Shown: positions 27,682 through 39,445 of the stretch, in pieces
Numbering within the stretch: position 1 is the first letter of the stretch
Layout of the letters: the number at the start of each line of letters is the position of its first letter
Origin: Microbotryomycetes sp. JL201
Taxonomy: Eukaryota; Basidiomycota; Microbotryomycetes
Reading direction: 5' to 3'
DNA: 64,000 nt
Assembly: GCA_033819885.1 (NCBI GenBank)
Contig: JAQYUZ010000015.1
Coordinates: 62,001-126,000, forward strand
The notes under the pieces: model-generated
The model's database searches: none
Told to the model about the DNA's origin: nothing
Seen by the model: only the letters and a program-made list of their open reading frames with translations
Position numbers and translations under genes: made by a program

Positions 27682-29794
27682 ATGAGCGGGCTGGCGACGC
27701 CGACCGTCTTGTCAGCCGACGAGAGCGGCTGGAGGTTTGCGCAATGCTTTGGCGACAAGGTCAGACCGACGTGCCAGTCCTCTTGGCCATGTTTGATTAC
27801 CTGGTCGAATTCGACGAGCTGACTGTCGGCTGCCGTCTCCCTCTGTTTGCGCTTGCTGCCGTTGCGGTTTATACGTCGTGTTTACACATCAACTAGGGCG
27901 AGGTCGAAGACATTACAGAGGCAGACATCATCTGTGAGGAGATTGCACACGCACTTGATTTTCGACATTTCAGCTGATCCAACTCGCACTCCCCGCTCAA
28001 ACAGCAACGGTCGAGTTTGACCACACGGGCGACTACCTCGCGACCGGCGACAAGGGCGGCCGCGTCGTCTTATTTGAGCGCAACGAGGCCAAGAAAGGCT
28101 GCGAGTACAAGTTTTATACAGAATTTCAGTCGCACGAACCAGAATTCGACTACCTCAAAAGCTTGGAGATTGAGGAAAAGATCAACAAGATCAGGTGGTG
28201 CAAGCGGCAGAACGCTGCTCACTTTCTGTTGTCTACCAATGGTGAGCTCGGAGCTTCAGGGCAGATCTCGAGTCGAACGTCAGACTGGCAACGCAGCCTA
28301 TGGTCACACAATCCGTTGACGTCGTTCAGCGCTTGATTCTGGTGCATGCTGTGCCCTTTGCTGACATTGTACCCCACTCTGCCTTCCTGCATTTCTTAAG
28401 ACAAAACGATCAAACTCTGGAAAGTGTTTGAAAAGTCGCTAAAGGTCGTAGCGGAAAACAATGGCTCTGTCGCCACAAACAACGGCCAGTCGCCGCCAAC
28501 ACAACCGGCATCAGGGTCAGGGCCAGTGCCAGGGTTGCAATCGTCTTTGACGCCGGCAACTTCGCCGTCGCGGCAGCAGTCAACGTCGGCCAACGGCACA
28601 CCGTACTTACGGCTACCTAGGATGACACATCATGAGACGATCGTCGCAGCAGTTCCGCGCAAGGTATACGCAAATGCGCACGCATATCACATCAACTCTA
28701 TCAGCATAAATTCCGATGGCGAGACGTACATGTCGGCCGATGACTTGCGGATCAACCTCTGGAACCTCAACATTTCGGATCAGAGTTTCAGTGGGTCCTT
28801 CGCGCTCCCGTTGCCCCCGGGAGAGCCGCGCTGACTGGTTTCCGTCACTTGCACGCAGACATCCTCGACATCAAACCGGTCAACATGGAAGAGCTGACCG
28901 AAGTCATCACGGCTGCCGAGTTCCACCCGGTCTCGTGCAACCTGTTCTGCTACTCGAGCTCGAAAGGCACTGTGAAACTTGCTGATATGCGCGAGCAGGC
29001 ACTCTGTGACAAGCACGCCAAGCGTGAGCCTGCTTCATTTGCCGATCCACGTTCAATCACAGCGAAGTTGACATTAATGCCTCGCCGGGTTTGCAGTCTT
29101 CGAGGAAGAAGAAGACCCGTCAAACAAATCATTCTTCTCAGAAATCATCTCGTCTGTGTCGGATGTCAAGTTTTCAAAGGACGGCCGGTATCTCCTCTCA
29201 CGGGATTACCTAACTCTCCGGATCTGGGACATCAACATGGAAAACAAACCGGTCAAGACAATCAACGTGCACGACCACTTGCGAGGAAAATTATGCGACT
29301 TGTACGAGAACGATTGCATCTTTGACAAGTTTGAGTGCACGTTCAGCGGCAACGGAGAGTGAGTTTGCAATCTATGTCAGAACCGCGCCGGATGAGCTCA
29401 CGACCAAGCGACAGGCACGTCCTCTCTGGCTCGTACAACAATTATTTCCACATCTACGACAAGGAGGCGCAGAACGACATTGTGTTGCAGGCGGATAAGA
29501 GCGCTTTCAAAGCGAAAAAGATTGGCGGCAACAAGCAAAAGCCGGGGCAGGGCAAGGCATCAAAGGCGGGCAAACCCATCATCGACGTCGATTCTATCGA
29601 CTTTAACAAGAAGATCTTGCATGGTCAGCTTTCGCGTTGTCATAGGTGCAGCAGGTGACCTGTTCCCGCTGACGAGGTTGTCTATGGCAGCTTCTTGGCA
29701 TCCGAGAGAGTCGACAATCGCGATCGCAGCAACGAACAACTTGTTCCTGTACTCACAGTCGGGTTCAAACAGTCAAGCCGGCGGACCACCGTGA
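27682..29794 (+). CDS. CDC55: Protein phosphatase 2A regulatory subunit B (PR55/CDC55)
   Basis: WD40 beta-propeller B subunit that targets PP2A to substrates in mitotic exit and morphogenesis. Exon 1 starts at ATG 27682 ([20 protein letters not shown]) and ends at FGDK. Later exons read [52 protein letters not shown] with [96 protein letters not shown] and [19 protein letters not shown], stop at 29794. Seven or so introns of usual length, most with clear GT-AG ends. A low-complexity insertion rich in Q, S, P and G sits after [11 protein letters not shown]. Compared with the family, all blades are present. Confidence 0.96.
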
Positions 29795-30305
29795 ACCTGG
29801 TCCGATTTCTCCTCGTCTCGTCTTCTCGTTTTCGACGATGGATCGTCGAAATTTTCATCGTTTTTTTGACCTCTCGGCCAGATTCGTCAACCGCAAGATA
29901 TCTCCTTTTTTTTCTCGTGAAGGTGCTGGTCGTTTTCCAGGTCGGCCTCACTCGAACTTTTTGTCCCGGTGTTTGTACGATTTGACCCATTTCTGGGTCT
30001 CCATCTTTTCCCTTGCTCGCCCACCACGCTAAACGTTACTCTTGCTTACACGCACTAAACTACACGGTGTCTTCTTCTCAGACCTCCTTTTCGATGCACC
30101 TTTTTTGTCATCCCTTTTTTTTCTTTTCTGTGACTGGCTTCTTGACTGAATTGAAACAAGAAAGAAATGATGTATGCCCCCAAAATAAAGTCAACTTGTC
30201 GAAGTAGTGTCACGTGGCCGACTGTTGCCCCCACACGACTCGTGCCGGCCGGCGACTGACTTGGGCTTCGGGTTGTGATCTCTGTCTGAACGGCCTGCTT
30301 GAAAC
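29795..30305. other. Intergenic, CDC55 3' flank / amidase promoter
   Basis: 510 bp. The first 400 bp are T-rich with TTTTTTT and TTTTTTTTTC runs (about 29860-30125), typical of a 3' UTR and terminator region. No gene is seen. Confidence 0.5.
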
Positions 30306-33119
30306 ATGTCGGGCTGGCTGTGGTCTGCAGATAACGGATGGCAACAGAAACGTGACTCTAAGCTGTAAGCAGGCAGATCGAGATCTCGTGTACCCATACA
30401 CAAATCGGCGACCCCGGCCAGTCCCATTCGGAACGAGACATTGCTGTCGCGGGACTGTATGCTGACGGGGTGCGATACGATTTCGTGCAGCGCACAACGA
30501 CAACAAGCTCTCGACAAAGGACAACAGCTCGTTAACCAATTGCGTGCCGGCAAAGCTTCGAAACTGGACGGCGAGCTCGAGCGAGCGATCCTCGAGGCCA
30601 ATGCCAGTCAAATTGTTGAAAAGTAAGCGATCACATGACAGCAGTGATGTACTTTGATTGCACAAAAAAGGTTACCCTCAATAGCGGGTTTGCATCGCAC
30701 CCGAGGCACCGTTTCTAGCAACGAAACGAGCACTTGTGGCTTGAACCCTAAACTGAACAGAAAGGGCTTCAGACTATCTGCGCTTACTTTAAGCGTCAGG
30801 GGGAGCGATGATCTGCTCAAGCATATCAACATCTGTTCGACTTGCGGTTCTGCGTGCAATCGGGTACATTTTTCCATGTGGGAATCCGCGCTGACGCAGC
30901 TTTCACGTGCTTGAACGTTGACAGCATCAAGTCTCGTGCACAAGGATGGAACGCAACCAACGTATTGGTCGTCTACATCACTCGAGCAATCAAGATTCAC
31001 AAGCAACTCAACAATTTGACTGAAATCATGTTTGAACGTGCAATCGATCGAGCGGCCAAACTCGACAAAGAGTTTGAGCAGACTGGCAAGATTGTCGGCA
31101 AGCTTCATGGCGTTCCCGTCAGCCTCAAAGATCAGATCGATGTCGAAGGCTTTGATTCTAGCATTGGTTTGTCAGGTTGGGTTGACAAGCCCGCATCAGC
31201 AAACTCGACAATTGTCAAGATTTTGTTGAAAGAGGGTGCCGTGCCGTTCACAAAGACGACAGTCCCACAGACAATGTTGTCGTTCGAATGCTCGTCGCCT
31301 GTGTTTGGCGTGACGCTGAACCCATACAGCAAAAATAAATACGACGAACAGCCGTCGGACACATTCAGGAGCGGAAAGGACGTGGCAAAGCTTCAGCGCG
31401 TGCCTGGAGGTAGCTCAGGTGGCGAAGCAGCGTTATTGGCGAGTGATGCGTCCGTGATCGGTATCGGCAGTACGTCAAAATGGCTGGATAACCGTCTGTC
31501 GCGACCATTACTGACATTGCATTCTCCCCACTTGAGGCGACATTGGAGGATCGCTGCGTATTCCAGCTCACTACAGTGGTTGCTTTGGCCTGAAACCGTG
31601 CCGTGGCAGGTTCCCGGTCAAGGGATGCGCCAATCCGAACGGTCAGTCGATGTCACTCAATTCTGGTCCGGAACAGCAGTTGCTGATTGCGCGAGCGGTT
31701 TTATCAGGAGGATTCGAAGCCATCATTTCGACAATGGGTCCGATGGGTCGATCTGTCTCTGACTTGGAAATCCTTACCCGTGTCTTTGCCGACGAGAGCG
31801 TCAACATTGCACGCACGGAGTTGACTGTCTTGCCCATGACCTACAAAGGCGTCCAATTGCCGAAGAAGCTCAAGTTTGGCTATTATTTGACGGACGGCTT
31901 TTGTCGCGCCTCACCGGCTTGCGAGAGGGCCGTGTTGGAAACGGTTGAAGCCTTGCGCAAGAAAGGTCACGAGTGCATCGAGTTTGCGCCGCCTGATCGC
32001 AAGTCTTGTTTCATTGGCGGCGTCAACGCTCCTCTAGCTGATGCAAATCCCGCTCACAGCTGTCAAGGCGCTCGAGATTTTCGTCGCCGTCACTTCCGCA
32101 GACGGATACGAAACTTTGCTCGAAGGAGCGGGTCGAGATCCGGTCGAGGCTTCGCTGTGGTTGACGACGACAGGCCCGAAATTGCCGGGTGCATTGCGCT
32201 CCTTGCTAGGTTGGTCAGTCGACAATCTGCTCAAGGACCCAGTGTTTGGTCGAGCATTCAGAGCTTCAAAGATGAAGTCGACCAGAGAGCTGCAAAAGTG
32301 GAACGCCATCAAGTGAGTCACTGTTGGGCTGGACCTTTAGGGAGACGGGCTGAGTTGCGTTGGCTAGGCACAAGTATGTTTCAGAGTTCCGTCAAGAGGT
32401 CAGTTGCGTTGACATTGCTGGACGGTGCGAGGCTGACGTGAATTCACCGTCGTTTCAGGTATTTGGCGACTTGGGCCTCGATGCTATTATTTGTGCACCG
32501 CAAGCTGTACCCGCTTTGCGCGTCGACGAGACCTGGGATTTGAGCGCTTTGGCATTCGGTGAGAAACCTTCCACAGTGCATTCAAATGGTCCTTTCTAAC
32601 TTGACCTGGTTCGACAGGCACTTTTCTCTATGTGAGGTTCGATTCACTTCTTCTCAAACAAATACCGCTGACCTTGACCTTCTCTTTTTCCAAATCAGAA
32701 CGTCGTCGACTGTTCGGCAGGCGTCGTGCCGGTCACGTTTGTCGACCCGACCAAGGACGCCGTCACTGACGAATGGCGCAACAAGACGCCTGCCGTTCAG
32801 GGCTCGACCACTATTGAGAAACGCGTGTACGGCGTGGCTGGAGCTCCTGGCGGCGCTTACAACGCTCAGGAAATGAGTGGGTTGCCCGTAGGCGTCCAGA
32901 TCGTTGGAGGTGAGTTACTTTTTCTGAATGGACGAAAAGTTTTCCTTGCGGATCGTGAACATGCTGAGCATTGATTGTTTCTTGTCTTGCACTCTTCCGC
33001 ATGGATATTTAGCTCCATGGGAGGAAGAAAAGGTTATCGAGTTAATGAGGTTGGTTGATGGCGCGCTCGGACCGAGAGGGTTCGGTCCGGGTCAATATGC
33101 TCAGCGCGAGAAAAAGTGA
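30306..33119 (+). CDS. Amidase (amidase-signature family, acetamidase/fatty-acid-amide-hydrolase type)
   Basis: Hydrolyses an amide; the substrate cannot be told. The catalytic Ser-cisSer-Lys triad is visible: Lys in GVPVSLKDQIDVEG, Ser in VPGGSSGGEAAL and the nucleophile in SDIGGSLRIPAHYSGCFGLK, the last restored across an intron (A|gtacgtc...cttgag|GC). Later segments include YYLTDGFCRASPACERAV, FGDLGLDAIICAPQAVPA, NAQEMSGLPVGVQIVGG and the C-terminal EEEKVIELMRLVDGALG, stop at 33119. At least eight exons. I chose ATG 30306 (MSGWLWSADNGWQQK) because a GTAAGC...GTGCAG intron (30365-30490) keeps frame into QRQQALDKGQQLVNQL; the exon map between 30620 and 30920 is unsure. Family assignment is firm, start moderate. 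Confidence 0.88.
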
Positions 33120-34218
33120 TCGACGGACGACAAAAGCCTGGATTGCTGGGGTATAAGTATTTCATGGTATTAGATTGGTCGAGAACGTCAGCTTGCGAGA
33201 GGAATTTGGGCCATTGCTGCGGTAATGAACGAGAGATGTTACAAGCAGGCTGTATACATTGATATGCAAAGAAAAAGGGACCGAGCTGTGACACGGAAAC
33301 AGCATCGAGAGGTCTGAAAATTTTATTGCCGAAAGTGATGCTCAGTGCCCACGCAGAACCGCAAGGATTGGCAACACTTCCGGGTTCGTTTAGGCCACAT
33401 CTTTGCCTGCCCGCCTGTCTGCTCTTCTTTGCTCGAGCTGTTTGTTTGCAAAAAGGGTCAGCGGCAACACCGAAAGACGGATCAAGATTGACCGACCCAG
33501 GTTTTTTTACAGTCGCGATACTACAGACACAGAAACTTCATCGTGTTAGATACTGATTCCAGTGAGTAGTGTGCATGTCGGCTGCTCACGGCTTGAAAGA
33601 ACTGCCAACGCCACACTCCATCGGTCAGTGTTTCGAGTTTCAAAGCAAGCAGACCAAGAGGATGAGAACGCACGTCTATGCATTTTGATTTGTTGTAAGA
33701 GTTTCTGTCGAGACATTTCATTGATTCCTGCAGACGCGCGCAATGGGTGTCAGCGATCCGAGCGTGTGGATGTCGAGACAGCGGCGACAGTCCGCAAGCC
33801 GAAACCGTGCTGAGGACTGTAGAGATGCACTATGGCGATGCGATGGGGTTCTTGCGGGATGGATCGTGCGACTGACCTGCCTCGCCGTCTCACACGGATC
33901 GGCAAACTCCGAGTGCGCGCTCCGACCGGTGAACTTGTCAGAGTACGACGCTGGCTTTTGACCTGTAGGCTGTGGTTCGACGGTAGGTGCGGCCATGGCA
34001 AGCGAGCGACGAGTGGCGCGACGCGAACTGAGAGTGTGAACTGAGCGCAGAGGTTGTGTGAGCAAGGACGATCGGCCCGAGTGAAATTTCCAGCTCGGTA
34101 TCTGACAAGCTGAATGAATTACGGGAGGAAGACGGCGAGAGGCAACGGAGCGATGCACCCTGTCTTCGCGCGACTTGCTGGGCCCCACTTTTGATCTGTC
34201 GCCCGACCAAAACACGAC
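33120..34218. other. Intergenic, no gene supported
   Basis: 1.1 kb between the amidase stop and the palC-like start. Open frames on both strands lack recognisable motifs, splice structure or codon bias. The right part should hold the palC promoter. Confidence 0.45.
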
Positions 34219-35970
34219 ATGATTATTCCGCCGCCGGTACCTGCACCGACAAGTTTCCAAACTCTGTTTCAGGACGTGTCAGGGTATACACACGATTTGA
34301 CTGACGCCAATGCGGCGCGGGCGCGAGTGAGATCGGCCGTGAGGTCAGCCAAGCGCCAACTTGCGGCCGCACCGGCAACGACGGGAGGAGACTGGGCAGC
34401 CGCACACAAGGTGAGTTTTTAAATCGGCCGTTGAGCCGCCGCACATGGCGACTCGTGGGCTGTCCCACTCGCAGCAGCTTGCCAAGCTAACCGAACCACT
34501 CGACGACGTGCGGCCGCAGGCAACGACAGACTATTTGCCGTACTTGTACGCTGTGCTCAAGTGCGTTGAAACAGACGACTTGCTCCTCAAAAACGAACCA
34601 GGTCCGGCCCTCTGATATATTTCGCTCAGTCCTCTCGGGTCTTCTGACCACTTGACGGCACAGTCTTCATCTGGAAGTCGTCACTGTCATCACAGCCTCT
34701 CAAAAAACCGAATCAGAGAATCCAACTTGTTTCGCTGTCAGTCGGTATTGGACAATAAGAGACTTTCGTGCTGATTTTAGCCAATGTTAGCCACGCCGAG
34801 CTCGCTGCGACGCTTCTTACACATGCCATATGTCTGGCAAACCACGCAGACGTGCTCGTGCAGTCGCTCGGCTCGTATGAAACTTCAGTGACGATGACCT
34901 CGGCCGCGCTCAAGGCTCACGACGAGACCGTCAACGTAGCTGCCGACATGCTCTGCCGCGCGAGCGGTGTGCTCATGCACTTGGCCGAAGTCGTCATTCC
35001 TCGATGGGAAACGGGAGTCGGCGAAGAGTGGAGGCGGAGACCGGTTGAATTCACGCGAGACGTTGCCACCGCCTTGGCAAAGTCGGTTGCTTTGTTTTGA
35101 TGCATGTGATTGCTCGAGCTGATGGCCATTGTCGCAGAATGTTTCAAGCAGATGCCAATCTGCTCGCCATCAGACGATTGCTGTCACGGGCCATCTCGGT
35201 AGCGACGAGCACAACGACACCAGGTCCGCCTTTGTCATCGTCCCATCCGTCACCTTCGCTGCTCGCCAAGCTGCATCTGCATGTGTTCACTTTGTATGAC
35301 GAAGCCCGTGCCCTCGTCAAAGCTGCGCCACGCAACCCAGACGCCCAGGGAGAGATTTCGCCATTGCTGCGGCGTTACCTCAGTGACGGGCGCTCATTGT
35401 CGCAAGCGCTCAGCTACAAATGGCTCGGTGTGGATTGTGGCGAGAACGGAAGCGGTGACCGAGCCGGAGACGCCCTTGGTTGGCTCGCCATGGCCAAAAC
35501 AGAGCTCGAACAGGTCCAGGGCAAGACGAGCGGACTCAAAAGCCTCAAGATGGGCAAGGGCAAAGCGGCAGGAAAGACACGCAAAAGCAAGGTGGCAGAA
35601 GAGTTGGACAGCGTTTTTGCCTTCACAAGCGCTTACAAAAAAGTCAACGACACGGTCAGTTGTTTCGTCTTGACATCTTTGATCGTCTCCACAGCTGACC
35701 TTGCGCGCGCGCGTACGAAACAAGGTTCATTTCCGGTCGGTCACGCCTTCGAGCACCTTGCTACTGTCCATTCCTGCCGGTCGAGCGGCACTGGTTTCGA
35801 AGGCGTTTACTCCGCCGCAGTCAGCGTTCCAAACTCGAGGTTCACGAGGCTCCGGCCGGACGGGCCCGCCTGCGGTTGATCTTGACTTGGCGAGCCTTGA
35901 TGTTGCAGACGACAGCTCGGATGATGAGGAGTCTGCGGCAGATTATTTCGGCGCAGGCCAATATTTCTGA
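34219..35970 (+). CDS. palC: BRO1-domain protein, PalC-like pH-response regulator
   Basis: Likely member of the Rim/Pal ambient-pH pathway, where PalC links ESCRT-III (Vps32) to PalA/PalB. From ATG 34219 (MIIPPPVPAPTSFQTLFQDV) exons read VRSAVRSAKRQLAAAP, DDVRPQATTDYLPYLYAVLK, FIWKSSLSSQPLKKPNQRIQ (the BRO1 segment FEWRTTLSS..), NVSHAELAATLLTHAICLAN with VQSLGSYETS, then ADANLLAIRRLLSRAI, LHLHVFTLYDEARALVKAA, LLRRYLSDGRSLSQALSYKW and FAFTSAYKKVNDT, and a final exon VHFRSVTPSSTLLLSIPAGR ending DDEESAADYFGAGQYF at 35970. Length and the closing SIPAGRAAL block fit PalC better than the larger PalA or Bro1 proteins. Assignment to PalC is from this pattern; BRO1 family is safer. Confidence 0.8.
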
Positions 35971-36481
35971 CGAGACGCGAACAATGGGATTGAAATACAC
36001 ACGTGTCATCGGGCACCTGTTGCAAAATGTTTTTTTAGATCACTTTGATGGCATACAGGCTACCGGTCCTGACCGGCATCAGCCAAGATGGGCCACACTG
36101 GCGTGAGACAAAAGCCAGCGAGTGTCTCAGGACACCGCAGTACGGGCGGGAGACAATGTCAGCTGTCGCTTAAAAACCGGTGCCTCGCTTCATTATACGA
36201 AGAATGTCGTGCACTGTTCCTCTCATAGAAGACAATCGCCGGCTTTTGTTTGCATAACTCGCCAATTGCCCATTGTCTCTGTCAGACGACTTTCTACATT
36301 CGACGCGATTCCCCTGAAAGGGTGTAAGTGTGTCATTTGGTGCATAGCAGAGAACTCTTCTGACGCATATCACGTTCCAGGTTCGGCGCTCAACTCGTTC
36401 GTGTGTCAGCAGCTCGTCAATCTCGAAACCGAACGCCACATCGCGCCGGTCGCGACTCTGGCACCAATAATCACAGAGCAC
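35971..36481. other. Intergenic or unassigned 5' part of the next gene
   Basis: 510 bp. The frame of the following gene stays open here without ATG until 36482, and GTAAGTGTG (about 36325) to TTCCAG (about 36380) would serve as an intron, so a short 5' coding exon may lie here. I cannot fix it. Confidence 0.35.
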
Positions 36482-37258
36482 ATGTCGTCCGTCATCGGTT
36501 TGATCGAACCTGAGACGCCCGTTCGTCAAACTTTACGTGCGCCTTCAAGTCCGCCGCCAATTCGTCTTCGTCGTCGTCAACGATCTCTCTCACCTCTTGC
36601 CATGCTATCCTCAGCACCAAGCTCGAATAGTTCGAGCGACTCGATCAGACCAGTTAAGAAGAAACGTGCTCCTACATTTGAATTTTCATGTCGACCAGAC
36701 GACGGACGAACACAGCTTGGTCTGGCTGTCGCCGCGCCACTGTTGCCGTCTTTGCCAATCTTTCAGGGACCTAGACCCATGTTGCGTTCTGTTTCAATGG
36801 TCAGGACGACAGGCGTCGTCAACATGAACATGTTTACTAAGCACGCGTTTGATGACGAGGATGAGGAAAGGCCAAAAGTCGGTCTTGGACTGTTGCCGTC
36901 GGCACCAGCAACGACTACGGTGCCATGGACGATGTTGGACGAGAAAGACGTACACCCCGATCATTTGCGAGAGTCGCCGTTCGATTCTGTCGAGTCTGAA
37001 ACCGATTCGGAAGACGATCAAGGTTATTGCTCGACGCCACCAAGTTCGCCACATCCTGTACACGATCCAAATAGACCAAAGAGGCAACCGTTGTCTCCGA
37101 CGACCGATCAACGTTTTGCTCAATTGCAAATTCAACCGGTCAAAAAGGATCAATTCGCGATAGAGTCAAAATCTGCCATCGTGGTCGGTCAAACACGCAA
37201 AAGGAGATTCAACACCTTTGCTTGTCTGAGGTTGCATCGGGAAAAAGTGTCAGGTTGA
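36482..37258 (+). CDS. Unrecognised serine/proline-rich protein
   Basis: About 258 residues from ATG 36482 (MSSVIGLIEPETPVRQT) to TGA at 37258. It shows an arginine-rich stretch (PPIRLRRRQRSLSPL), a lysine cluster (RPVKKKRAPTFEF), an acidic patch (FDDEDEERPKVGLG), an S/E/D-rich segment (ESPFDSVESETDSEDDQG), a proline-rich stretch (CSTPPSSPHPVHDP) and a basic tail (VVGQTRKRRFNTFACLRL). These suggest a disordered, nuclear, phosphorylated protein. No fold or family was recognised. The true start may lie in an upstream exon. Convergent with the coiled-coil membrane protein, 257 bp apart. Confidence 0.6.
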   Translation: MSSVIGLIEPETPVRQTLRAPSSPPPIRLRRRQRSLSPLAMLSSAPSSNSSSDSIRPVKKKRAPTFEFSCRPDDGRTQLGLAVAAPLLPSLPIFQGPRPMLRSVSMVRTTGVVNMNMFTKHAFDDEDEERPKVGLGLLPSAPATTTVPWTMLDEKDVHPDHLRESPFDSVESETDSEDDQGYCSTPPSSPHPVHDPNRPKRQPLSPTTDQRFAQLQIQPVKKDQFAIESKSAIVVGQTRKRRFNTFACLRLHREKVSG

Positions 37259-37515
37259 GAAACAGGCTGTCGGCGCAGCGGAGGTTGGGATGGGTCAGAG
37301 ACGACCGAGGGTCGTTGCTTGACGAGTCTGACGATATGGAATCAACGATTGCGATTTTACGATATTTACGATAAAGATTCACGAGCTCTCCAGTTCTGGG
37401 CCATGGACGGTCACATCGAGGCTGGCTTCCTCACTGTCTTGAATAATGACTCTTTCAGTAAAAGTGTGACAACAACAAAGACGGTAGTTTGGTGACATGA
37501 TAACGAAACGCATTT

Positions 37516-38420
37516 TCAGTGCTCGTGGCGGTTGAGGAGGAAAGCGACGAGGCAGCTGACGAGCGCAATGGACACGACCGAAAGCCCTTGAGTGACGAAA
37601 AATAGTCAGCGCTTGGGTCCGACAATAGCGAACAAGCCAACTTACAAAAGATGAAGTTGCGTGTCGTGTCGACTTTGTTCTGAGTGAGCTCTTCGTCGCG
37701 CAACTGCTGCTCAAGTACGTCGACCTAGGGAGACGAACAATCGTGAGTGTGCGACGTCGTGGATGAAGCACCTCGGGCTCACTTGGGCGCTACTATGCTC
37801 GATCGATTGTTTGACGTCTTCGAGGGTCGATCTTGATCGACCAACGCGCTGCTCGGCTGCCAAGGTGGCGGATTTCGCGGCAGACACCTGGTTTGTCGTG
37901 CTGGTGCGCAGAATGCGCAAAGCCGTCTGCATCTGCGACACGAGTTGCTGGCGGTTGATCTTGTCAGCGAATCGAATGTGGCTCTCAATGCGCATGGCTG
38001 ATGCACCCTTGCGCGGTCATCTGACGTCTTGAGATTGGCCGTCATCTCGTCCCAGTGGTGCATGCGTCCGTCAATTTCATGCTGTTTGTAGCCATGTCAG
38101 CCCAGTGCCAATCTCGCCACCACGATGACCGCACTGACCTTGAGCCTGTCAATGTCTCGCTCGTGCTTGCTGCACCGCGCCAACGAGCGGTCGCACCACT
38201 CTTCGAGAGCCCTGTGCGGAATGTCAATGTTGTGCCGTGCTTCCTACTTTTGATGACCTATTCCGACTTGCCTCAGGTCGGCGTTGCTGCGCGGGTGCTC
38301 GGCCCTGCTCGCTGCCGAGCCAACACCTCCTGTCGCCAGGGCCGCGTGGGTCGCTGTAGGCGATGCGACAGACTGACGTCGCCTGCGCGGCGTCCGAGTG
38401 CGTGCAACGGCGTCTGTCAT
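37516..38420 (-). CDS. Coiled-coil protein with C-terminal membrane segment
   Basis: Not recognised. From ATG 38420 it reads MTDAVARTRTPRRRRQSVAS (basic, disordered), NADL, then across an intron with a GC donor (AG|gcaagt...CGCACAG, near 38208-38275) ALEEWCDRSLARCSKHERDI, then HEIDGRMHHWDEMTANLKT, KINRQQLVSQMQTALRILRT, SATLAAEQRVGRSRSTLEDV, VDVLEQQLRDEELTQNKVDT, and a C-terminal hydrophobic stretch GLSVVSIALVSCLVAFLLNR before HEH and TGA at 37516. Several short introns. The layout of helix-rich body plus C-terminal anchor resembles SNARE regulators or the mitochondrial DUF1640 group, but neither signature is convincing. Divergent from wc-1. Confidence 0.6.
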
Positions 38421-39445
38421 GCCATGTAGCCAAGTATGCGAAAATGACGCGCATTTCTTCGGGAACGTTCCGCGAGAACTCCTGTCTGTGGCAATTCGTG
38501 CTTCAGAATCGGTAATCTGAAATCGAAATTCTCCATTGCGCAGTCGTAAGCGCCGGCGGTTCAGTCAGCGCTCAGATTTGCGTCGTTACGCTCCCACCTT
38601 TACCCCCCGTCGACCACAACACCGCACACCAACAGAGACAGAGTCGTCTGCGTGCTCAAGTTTGTCTGAGAAAAGGTCTCCGATATCGCTAGACCGCATC
38701 TCTTGTTCGCGTGGAGCAGTTCGACAGCGCCCAGTTTGCGTCGTCGTCCGCCCCACGGTCTCGAGAACAACCTCAGGCACCCCGTGCACGCTAGCTCGAT
38801 CATCTGTTCTTTCTGAAGGATCTGATACACCGCTGCTGCGACAGTTGCGTCCCCGAGTGCATCACCTGTCACAACCACCAATCCGGCCGTCGCTCTCGGA
38901 CGGACCGCGCGATTGATCGAGCCTTGTGGCCGACACGCGCCCCTCGAGAGCACGCTCAGCTCGCCAATACGAGTCGAGGAACAGCACCGGCGCCCTCGCT
39001 TAAGGCTTCCGTTACGCTAAGCCGCCCCCCCGCACGGACCGCGCGTCTGCTCGCCCGTGCGACTGCGCTCGCCGACCAAGGTTCCCTTCGACCACACCTC
39101 CTGTGCTTGCTCGTGCCCGCGCACTTGTAGCACCCCTCTAACGACAAGGGTCAGTTGGCGCGCGTTCACTCAATGGCATACAATGTACAACTCGTGCTGA
39201 CACATCCTGCTATCGCAGTCGATACTCAGGTACAGCGAAACAGCTTAGAAAAGCAAGAGCTCACTTGTTGCCGTCCGATTGCGCTACGGCCCCGAGCTTT
39301 CCGTCTTTTCGTGTCTGTTTCTCTTTCTTGTGTAACTCCTGTCACTCCCATCCACCCTACTTCCTTTTCATTCACCTCCCGTAAGTTTCAAGTTTTGTCG
39401 CCTCACGAATGTTTGAGCTGATCCTCCTCTGCGCAGTCTTACTCC
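38421..39445. other. wc-1 upstream region / 5' UTR
   Basis: 1 kb between divergent starts. The part next to the ATG (39290-39440) is strongly pyrimidine-rich (CTGTTTCTCTTTCTTG, CCACCCTACTTCC) and looks like a promoter core and 5' UTR, possibly with an intron ending GCGCAG at 39436. Short open frames are present but unsupported. Confidence 0.45.

Noticed and set aside
37516-38420. Calling the coiled-coil membrane protein a SNARE or DUF1640/MCUR1 member
   Set aside because: General layout fits but the SNARE zero-layer Gln/Arg context and the DUF1640 signature could not be identified.
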